A stretch of DNA of 64,000 bases. Origin: an uncultured Ruminococcus sp. GTDB taxonomy: Bacteria; Bacillota; Clostridia; Lachnospirales; Lachnospiraceae. The translations under genes and the position numbers were made by a program. Below, piece after piece: positions 44,523 to 52,300 of this stretch (position 1 is the stretch's first letter; the number at the start of each line of letters is the position of its first letter). The stretch is taken from assembly GCA_900544395.1 (NCBI GenBank), contig UQVC01000007.1, positions 34,406 through 98,405 of the forward strand, given 5' to 3'. The notes beneath the pieces were generated by a model, which searched no databases, was not told the origin of the DNA, and worked only from the letters and a program-made list of their open reading frames with translations.

Positions 44523-45914
44523 TTACAGATCGCAGTTGTTTACCGTTCTTGGGAATGGAATCACGTCACGGATGTTGGACATACCTGTCAGATACATCAC
44601 ACATCTTTCAAATCCCAGTCCAAATCCTGCATGTCTGGTAGAACCGTATTTTCTCAGATCCAGATAGAACTTGTAATCTTCTTCATTCAGATCCATCTCT
44701 GCCATTCTTGCGCGCAGCTTCTCAAAATCATCCTCTCTCTGGCTTCCTCCGATGATCTCTCCGATGCCCGGCACCAGACAATCCACTGCTGCAACGGTCT
44801 TTCCGTCATCGTTCTGTTTCATGTAGAACGCTTTGATCTCCTTCGGATAATCTGTCACGAATACCGGACGCTTATAAATCTCTTCTGTCAGATAACGCTC
44901 ATGCTCTGTCTGCAGATCCGTTCCCCAGGAAACTTTATATTCAAACTTGTCATTATTCTTCATCAGAATATCAACCGCTTCTGTGTAAGTCACTCTTGCA
45001 AAGTCAGAATTTACCACATTGTTCAGACGGTCAAGCAGTCCTTTGTCTACGAAAGAGTTGAAGAAATTCATCTCTTCCGGCGCATTCTCCAGCACATAGG
45101 AGATCACATATTTTAACATCGACTCTGCCAGATCCATATTGTCTTCCAGATCTGCAAAGGCGATCTCCGGCTCGATCATCCAGAACTCTGCCGCATGTCT
45201 TGTGGTGTTGGAGTTCTCTGCACGGAAGGTCGGTCCAAATGTATAGATACTTCGAAACGCCTGTGCAAATGTCTCTCCGTTGAGCTGTCCGCTGACTGTC
45301 AGATTGGTTTCTTTTCCAAAGAAATCTTTGCTGTAGTCAATGCTTCCGTCTTCTTTCTTCGGCACATCGTTCAGATCCATCGTCGTCACCTGGAACATCT
45401 CTCCTGCACCCTCACAGTCACTTCCTGTGATCAGTGGTGTGTGGACATACACAAAGCCTCTCTCCTGGAAGAACTGGTGGATCGCATATGCGATCATAGA
45501 ACGCACTCTGAACACCGCTTGGAATGTATTTGTTCTCGGACGTAAATGAGAGATCGTTCTCAAATATTCAAAGCTGTGACGCTTCTTCTGAAGCGGATAA
45601 TCCGGCGCAGAAGCTCCTTCTACCGTTACCTCATCTGCCTGAATCTCAAACGGCTGTTTTGCCTGCGGAGTTGCAACCAAAGTTCCTGTCACAATGATCG
45701 CTGCTCCTACATTCTGCCTGGAGATCTCTTCAAAATTCTCCATCTTGTCATGATACACGATCTGCAAAGGCTCAAAATAAGAACCGTCATTTACCACGAT
45801 AAATCCGAATGTCTTCGAATCACGGATACTGCGGATCCATCCCCCTACTGTCACCTTTTTATCCAGATACTGCTCTCTATTTTTAAATAATTCCCGAACT
45901 GTCACTAAATCCAT
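44523..45914 (-). CDS. asnS: Asparaginyl-tRNA synthetase
   Basis: 463 residues, class II-b. OB-fold anticodon domain (VTVGGWIRSIRDSKTFGFIVVNDGS, landmark GGWIRSIRDSKTFGFI), motif 2 TFGPTFRAENSNTTRHAAEFWMIEPE (FRAENSNTTRHAAEFWM) and motif 3 GFGLGFERCVMYLTG. Start at 45914 from AAGGAGTGAGCGG; the upstream open frame is not translated. The leader is short (about 60 bases) and carries no T-box. A TATAAT box is seen on the minus strand (45975-45980), with a small GTCTG/CAGAC hairpin just after it. Confidence 0.96.
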   Translation of the reverse strand: MDLVTVRELFKNREQYLDKKVTVGGWIRSIRDSKTFGFIVVNDGSYFEPLQIVYHDKMENFEEISRQNVGAAIIVTGTLVATPQAKQPFEIQADEVTVEGASAPDYPLQKKRHSFEYLRTISHLRPRTNTFQAVFRVRSMIAYAIHQFFQERGFVYVHTPLITGSDCEGAGEMFQVTTMDLNDVPKKEDGSIDYSKDFFGKETNLTVSGQLNGETFAQAFRSIYTFGPTFRAENSNTTRHAAEFWMIEPEIAFADLEDNMDLAESMLKYVISYVLENAPEEMNFFNSFVDKGLLDRLNNVVNSDFARVTYTEAVDILMKNNDKFEYKVSWGTDLQTEHERYLTEEIYKRPVFVTDYPKEIKAFYMKQNDDGKTVAAVDCLVPGIGEIIGGSQREDDFEKLRARMAEMDLNEEDYKFYLDLRKYGSTRHAGFGLGFERCVMYLTGMSNIRDVIPFPRTVNNCDL

Positions 45915-46022
45915 ACCGCTCACTCCTTCTATCCAAATATTCGTTCTGTCTGCCAACAGACATTCTTAGACGCTATTATACCATAAATACGGCAGATTAA
46001 AAGAGTGGAAATGAAACTTCTC

Positions 46023-46880
46023 CTATTTTCTTCGCCGCCGCAGAAGAATATCCCCTGTCAGCAGAATGGTTCCTGCCACAAAAAGAACGAACCCCGCTTT
46101 CCCCAGAAACTGTTCTCTCCGGATTTTCTGCTGGGAAGACTGCGGCAGAACAACGGGCTTTGTTTCCGTTGTCTCCGGACGTTTCTCCGCCTCCTGCTCT
46201 TGCACTCTTTTGCAATATACCACATATCGATGTGTGTTGTCTGTGTAAGGATGACACGTCATCAGCGTGAGCATGTCCGCGCCTTCCTGTATTTTGACTG
46301 CTTCAATATCATCCGGCAAAATGATCCGGATCTCGCTGACCTGATACCGCAAAGTCTCCCAGAGATTCTCCACGAGCACTTCATCCCCCGGCTGTAACAG
46401 TTCAATATCCCGAAACATGGGGATTCCTTTCCAGCCCCGGTGTCCTGCGATCACGCAGTTGGTGTTGATCCCTCCAATCGGCATGCTGGTTTGCCCGAGC
46501 ACCGCCGCCCCCTGTTCCATATTTTTGCTGTTTGCGCCCAGATACAACGGAAGTTCCACATCCATAGCCTGGATCTTTAAAACCCCGATCATAGAATCCG
46601 GCCGATTATATGCTTCCAGTGAAAATACCCCCTGCTCATAACTCCACGCATCTTTCAGATCTTTTTGATGTTCCGCATAAATCTTCTGATTATATGCGTT
46701 CATTTCTGCCAGCAATGTTTCTTCTGGTTCTTCTTTTTTCTCTTCAAATACTGCGATCTGTTCCTGACTGTTCTTCTCAGACTTCCATTCGTGATAAAAT
46801 GGGCTGCCGCACAAAGCGGCGCCTGCCAGAAACAGAAAGACCGCTGCGATCTGTGTGATCATTCGTCCCGTTTTTTTCAT
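46023..46880 (-). CDS. Sortase (second of the pilus locus)
   Basis: 285 residues, membrane-bound transpeptidase. N-terminal membrane helix (about 8-26), the catalytic His in AGHRGW, the catalytic Cys in TLMTCHPY and Arg in NTHRYVVYCKR, and a C-terminal hydrophobic segment followed by basic LLRRRRK. No DPW/DPF lid is visible before the barrel, so it may not be a pilus-polymerising class C enzyme; it could attach the pilus or adhesin to the wall. Start at 46880 overlaps the first sortase's stop (ATGA). Confidence 0.88.
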   Translation of the reverse strand: MKKTGRMITQIAAVFLFLAGAALCGSPFYHEWKSEKNSQEQIAVFEEKKEEPEETLLAEMNAYNQKIYAEHQKDLKDAWSYEQGVFSLEAYNRPDSMIGVLKIQAMDVELPLYLGANSKNMEQGAAVLGQTSMPIGGINTNCVIAGHRGWKGIPMFRDIELLQPGDEVLVENLWETLRYQVSEIRIILPDDIEAVKIQEGADMLTLMTCHPYTDNTHRYVVYCKRVQEQEAEKRPETTETKPVVLPQSSQQKIRREQFLGKAGFVLFVAGTILLTGDILLRRRRK

Positions 46881-47701
46881 GCTCTTTCCCTCATTCTCCG
46901 GAAGAATACCCAGATCAACAGACAAAGGGAAAGTCCGATTCCTGCAAGGAATACCAACATCCTTCTGCCTGCTTCTCGTTCCTGCCGCGCGCTTTGCTTC
47001 GGCGTTTCGCCCGTTTTTTCTGCCGACTCGATCCGCTCCCCGCGCACCAGCAGTCTGTGAGTATTGACACTGTAAGGCGTACAGGTCACCAGCGTCACAT
47101 AGTCATGGTTCTCCACAATTTCCAGATCTTCTGTCTGATCCGGCGTCACCACTTTCACCTGATTCACCTGATAGCATAACTCCCGATCTAAAATATCCAG
47201 ATAAAAAACATCCCCCTCTTCCAGTTCATCCAGATCTGAAAACAGCTTTGCAGACGGAAGTCCTCTGTGTCCGCTCAGCACCGCATGGGTATTGATCCCT
47301 CCCACCGGAAGGGACGTATTCTGAATATGCCCAATCCCCTTTTGCAGCACCTCCGGAGAAGTTCCGTGATAGATCGGGATCTCCACATCAATCTTCGGGA
47401 TCCGTATCTCTCCCATCACTCCATTGACATTCAAAAGCGCCTGATATTCTGTATCCAGTTCTTCTGCCAGATCTTCCGTAAACGGGTCTATGATGATAGT
47501 TTCCTTCAGTGTCCGGTTGTATGCTTTTGCGCGCTGCCACTCTTCCTCAATCTGTTCCTCTTCCATATCCGCAACATCTTCATGATACAGATCCACAACC
47601 TTTGCCTGGTTTTTCTCCGCCAGATAATTGCTCAGGACAGGATAAGAAAAAATACAAAAACCTGTCAGAAAGAGCAGCCCAATCCATAGTTTACTTTTCA
47701 T
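46877..47701 (-). CDS. Class C (pilus-polymerising) sortase
   Basis: 274 residues. N-terminal membrane helix, then the class C lid sequence IIIDPFTEDL (DPF motif), the barrel with the catalytic His in LSGHRGL, Cys in TLVTCTPY and Arg in NTHRLLVRG, and a C-terminal membrane helix. Class C sortases link pilin subunits through the pilin-motif lysine. The adjacent pilin has both LPTTG and the pilin motif, as needed. Start at 47701 (AGGTGAACG upstream). A hairpin lies between the pilin gene and this one. Confidence 0.92.
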   Translation of the reverse strand: MKSKLWIGLLFLTGFCIFSYPVLSNYLAEKNQAKVVDLYHEDVADMEEEQIEEEWQRAKAYNRTLKETIIIDPFTEDLAEELDTEYQALLNVNGVMGEIRIPKIDVEIPIYHGTSPEVLQKGIGHIQNTSLPVGGINTHAVLSGHRGLPSAKLFSDLDELEEGDVFYLDILDRELCYQVNQVKVVTPDQTEDLEIVENHDYVTLVTCTPYSVNTHRLLVRGERIESAEKTGETPKQSARQEREAGRRMLVFLAGIGLSLCLLIWVFFRRMRERA

Positions 47702-47729
47702 ACGTTCACCTGTCATTGTCCGAACAGAA

Positions 47730-47757
47730 ATAAGGGAACGTGTATCCGTCCCCTTAT
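47730..47757 (-). terminator. Intercistronic hairpin between pilin and sortase
   Basis: Eleven-base arms with one G-U pair (minus strand ATAAGGGGACG / CGTTCCCTTAT), 6-base loop, followed by TTCTGTTC, which is T-rich but not a full run. Placed 16 bases after the pilin stop, it could stop part of transcription so that pilin is made in excess of sortases. Confidence 0.7.
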
Positions 47758-47772
47758 CTCCGTTTCATTTTT

Positions 47773-49347
47773 TTAAGACTGTTTTTTTCTGCTTTTCAGA
47801 TAAATCGCAACTGCCAGGATCATCACGATGATTCCACCCAGTGTAAATACGATCGTACCTGCTCCACCTGTTGTCGGAAGTTCAAATCCTTTGGTATTGA
47901 CGATCTGGATATCAGCCTGTCCCTCTGTAAGCACTCCTGTAACTCTTGTTACCTCAATCTGTACCGGATCTTTCAGCAGATTGTATCCGTCCGGCGCTTT
48001 CGTCTCCGCGATCCAGTATGTTCCCGGTTCCAGACCATAGAATTTCACGATTCCATCTGCTCCAGATGTTGCCGTACTTACTAATTCACCCTTTTCCTTT
48101 TCTGACAGGAAAGTCAATGGATTCTTCCTCTTCTTTGCGTCGTCCTCAGAAGAGAAAATCTGGAACTCTGCTCCTGATAATTTCTTGTTCTCTTTATTTA
48201 CTTTCTCTAATGCATATCCGTATGTATATACATTGATTTCATTTCCTTTGATTCCCGTCTCTGTTCCATAGTCCATTGTAACCTGGTTGGTGTTTGGATC
48301 GTAAATTGCTGCATCTTTATTGAGCTTTGCAGGATAAGACACAGACACGGATGCATAATTTTTTTTGATCGTATTTGGCTCCTTAAATGTAATACTTAAC
48401 TTCGTTCCAGTCTCTGTTGTAGTTGCTGTAACAGAAATGGCATCTGTTGTAAGATCCACCTTAGATCCATCTTTCTTAGTTCCGGTCACTGTGAAAATAC
48501 TTGCTTTATCTGTTTCTACTGCGTTCAGATCTGCATCTACATAAGCATTGTCAACTTTTTTCTGTAAAGTCAGACCTTTGCTCATATCATCATAAAGCAC
48601 CAGTTTATCAAGAGTACCAAATGCATCAACGATGTTCGTTTTCAGTGTATAAGTCAGAACATCTCCCACAGATGCCGTATCTCTGTCTTTATCCTTTGTT
48701 GTGCCTTCTACTGATTTTACCGGCACCGGTGTATCTACCAAATCATTTTTCGGCTCAACAGTAATATCATACACCCATTCAGTTTCATCTGCAGAAGTCA
48801 TCGGAACTGACAGGATAAATGGAGCATGTGCTGCAGCAACTCCGGCCGGAGCCTTTGTTTCCACAAACAGATAAAGTCCCAAATCCAACTCAGATTTACT
48901 TACCGTTCCTTTTGCATCTGTTGTTCCAAATACATCTGTCGCAAGCTTTGTCAATGCATCCTTGTTTTCCGATGTCTGCAGTTCTTTCTGGAGTTCTCCT
49001 CCGTCATAATACTTAACTCCCTGATCTGTTGTTCCCAAAGGCTGTGTTTTGATTGTAATTGCCTCTGTCAGTTTCTCATCCAGTGAAAAACCAAGTACGA
49101 CGCTTCCGTCATTTTCAGCCTGTACAAACTCTCCGATCTTTGCAAAGTTGAATGTAACACCCGCAATCGGATTCTGTGCCTCTGTATTATCCTTTTTTAT
49201 GATCGTAACGCTTCCTTTTTGGGTCGCATCGAAGTTCGGCGCTGCCTCCTCATTTTCTGCTGCCGAAACTCCAAGCGTCATTCCCATCATCATGGCTGCG
49301 GCAAGCATACCTGCCACACATTTTTTCCAAATTTTTCTCCCTTTCAT
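47773..49347 (-). CDS. Major pilin (LPTTG, isopeptide-forming)
   Basis: 524 residues. Signal peptide 1-30 (ends GVSAA), pilin motif W191-N201 (WVYDITVEPKN, with Lys200 matching WxxxVxVYPKN), Glu boxes LFVETKAPAGV (about 161) and WIAETKAPDGY (about 437), and a sorting signal LPTTG (490-494) followed by a membrane helix and KSRKKQS tail. These are the hallmarks of a shaft pilin with internal isopeptide bonds, polymerised by a class C sortase. It is downstream of the large adhesin gene and upstream of both sortases. No AGGAGG-poor start: ATG follows GAAAGAGGTACC. Confidence 0.95.
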   Translation of the reverse strand: MKGRKIWKKCVAGMLAAAMMMGMTLGVSAAENEEAAPNFDATQKGSVTIIKKDNTEAQNPIAGVTFNFAKIGEFVQAENDGSVVLGFSLDEKLTEAITIKTQPLGTTDQGVKYYDGGELQKELQTSENKDALTKLATDVFGTTDAKGTVSKSELDLGLYLFVETKAPAGVAAAHAPFILSVPMTSADETEWVYDITVEPKNDLVDTPVPVKSVEGTTKDKDRDTASVGDVLTYTLKTNIVDAFGTLDKLVLYDDMSKGLTLQKKVDNAYVDADLNAVETDKASIFTVTGTKKDGSKVDLTTDAISVTATTTETGTKLSITFKEPNTIKKNYASVSVSYPAKLNKDAAIYDPNTNQVTMDYGTETGIKGNEINVYTYGYALEKVNKENKKLSGAEFQIFSSEDDAKKRKNPLTFLSEKEKGELVSTATSGADGIVKFYGLEPGTYWIAETKAPDGYNLLKDPVQIEVTRVTGVLTEGQADIQIVNTKGFELPTTGGAGTIVFTLGGIIVMILAVAIYLKSRKKQS

Positions 49348-49364
49348 TTAGGTACCTCTTTCTT

Positions 49365-52300
49365 TTACTGTTCTTGTTTCATCTTCTGTCTGATATACAG
49401 AATTATGGCTGCTCCCATCAAAACCAGACCTGCTGCAAAGAATCCGAAGATTCCGCCGGCTCCTGACTCCGGAACATCCAGCTTCGGACGGTTTTTGATC
49501 TCGATGAGCAGATATGGATTGCCTGTTTCTTGTTCTGCCTGGTCTAATATCTCTCTGTCGATCTCAAAGTCTACGGACTGTTTCAACTGCACATAACCCG
49601 GCGGCGCCTGAACCTCTGTCAGACGGTAATATCCGTATGGAAGTTCTTTGATGGTAATCCTTCCATCTTCTCCTGTCACAAAGGTTCCTACGGTATAGAC
49701 CTCGTCTACCACCCAGTTCTCGTTGAATTTTCCCGTCTCAAACGAATTGTCTTCCACCGTTCCTTCTTTTGGTTTTAATCGCTCTACTTTAAATTTCGCC
49801 CCCTTCAGCAGAGTCTTGCCATCTTCACTTTTCTTTTCTATTACAACAGTTCCAAGATCCTTGGTATTGACGATCTTCAGTTCGCCCGGTTTTGATTCGT
49901 AAGAGATCATATAGTCTCCCGCCTCTTTTGCCGGACCCTTGCTGTTGTCCACTGTGATCACCGTATCTCCTGCCGCATTTTTCATCTCCTGCTCTAATAC
50001 CCGATATTGATATGGCTTTCCATCTGGACCTAATTTTTCCAGACCTTTATATGTATATTCCCATCTCGGGTCGGTGTGGACACTCAGTTTTTGCGGTTTG
50101 CCTACGTCTTCAAACTGATCAGAACCTTCGGGCGCTCTCTGAAGCTGAATGGTGATCTCCGTTGGTCTTGCCGGATCCTCTCCGTCCTTCCAGTCTTTCA
50201 CAACCCGAAGTTCATAAACGCTGTTCGTTACCGTAAATTTTTCAATTTGGTTGCCATTATCCTCATATTTTTCCCCGTCACTGTATACCGCCGTATAATT
50301 CTCAAGCGGCGCTCCATCGGCAGTCGGGTCAGATTTTTCCTGAATGCGGTATTTATAATAAGTTCCGTTTTGCAGAACTGGAATCTCATTAGATCGTGCC
50401 GTCCAGTTATTTTCTTCTGAAAGTTTTACTTCTGGCAGATTCTGACCATAAAAGTCTTTTGTCACATTTTCCCACTCAGCGTTCGGCTGATTGGCAGGTC
50501 TTCTCTGTAATTCGATCAAAATAGAAGTCGGACGATTCTCTTCATATCCTTCATCATCCCAGATCTTCACTGCTTCAATCTGAAATGGATCTATTGTATT
50601 GGTGAATGTATAGACCGCCGCGGTTTCGCCGAATACCACCGCTTCTACATACGGAGGCTGTCCCTGCACAACGCCGTCTATCGTACCATCCGTATCTTTT
50701 CCTTCATGACCATTCAACTGACCTTCAATTTTCTGCAGTACCAGACCATTGCTCTGCCGCTCCCGGATCTCATAGCGCGTTCCTGCCGGAATTCCTGTAA
50801 CCGTCGTTCTTCCGACCAGTTCTCCATTCTCCCATTCCATCTTCACAGATACGGTCTGCACGATCTGCTCCTGCTCTAACTGCATTCCCGCAATATCGGT
50901 ATAGATGATGTCAAACTCAAATTCAGCGCCGTCAAAAGCTTTGATCTGATCCTCTAATACATCCAGCTTTTTCACGATCTCAATGGATCCTGTCTTCAAT
51001 GCATTATGGAACGCAGCCGTCAGATAAATCTCTTTTCCTTCGTCGTTGTCCGGTTCGATATAATCCCGATAGACAAACGCTTCTTTCGGTCTTTCCGGAC
51101 GGAAGTTTCCATACGGGATGGACGTTCTTCCATCACTTGGACAGATTCCCGGAATATTGGTCAGATTCAGCGTCTCTCCATCGTTGATGATCGTATGCGA
51201 ATCTGTTCGGGACGGAAGCAGCCAGTTCTCATCCACAACATCTCTGTTCGGTCCGTTTAAAATACTCCACGTTGTATCAAATACTCTCGAATCGATATTC
51301 TTCTGTCTGATCTGGATGTAGCTTCCTACCCGGAATTTATCCAGGAATTTCGCTGTCTGTTGATCTCCGAGACTGAATACTCCGTCTTCTACCATCTTGT
51401 ATTTTGCCTGGGAAACGGTCTCATTGTAATGCTCATACCATGCACCGTTGGCAAATTCCAGCTCCTGGCTCTCCACCGAACCATAATCGGAAATCTGGCT
51501 GTCATCTACAGAAAATCCATGATACGGAACCGCTTCCGTCTGTGCGTAAAATATCAGATTGTCAAGGTAAAGTTCTTCCGTCCTACGGGTTGCGAACTCT
51601 ACTGCTTTCACGCTCTTGCGGTCAAATGTAGTGCTCAGCGTCCCGGTTGTGTAATTCTGCTGATAGGTCATCTTGTTGAGATCCAGGCGAAGGATATTCC
51701 AGTTCTTACTTCCTACACCATTGTTGCCGTCTTCATATTCCAGACGGTGTGCCCAGCCTCCGATCCGGTTGTCAGCTGTATCCCGTAAAGAGACATACAA
51801 ACTTTCTCCTGCCGTATCCAGGATGTCACTGCTGTTGTAAGCCTCCAGGCGAAGATAACGCATGGTACTGACATCCATTGCACTTCTCTTCTCAACTGAA
51901 ACAAGTCCCTGCTTCATCTCTTCCGGCGATGAGCCCGGATGAACCGACTGCTCCTCCCGCATCTCTAATACATATCTTCTGTTCTCTCCAAATGACTTTT
52001 GGACTGCATCTGCTGTTACCTTCTCTCCCGACGTGATCTGCGACCCTTGGGAAATTTCGTCAAATTCTTCGTGTCTTGCCGACTTGATATATCCGGCTGA
52101 TTCTTCCACCGGAAGTGTCTCACCTGATACTACCCGGTTGCTGATCTCATAATCAAAACTTCCGATGTGGCTGAGGGCATCCTCGAAGATCGGATTCGCG
52201 CCACTGGTATCAATGGAGTTCGTAACATCCAATGTGTTCATCTTCGGAAAGTTAAAGGTAATCTTCATATTGGATGCTCCCTGTCCACGCTCCATATAAA

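Noticed and set aside
45915..46022. Possible T-box leader for asnS
   Set aside because: The space is about 108 bases, too short, and no T-box sequence or specifier stem is visible.
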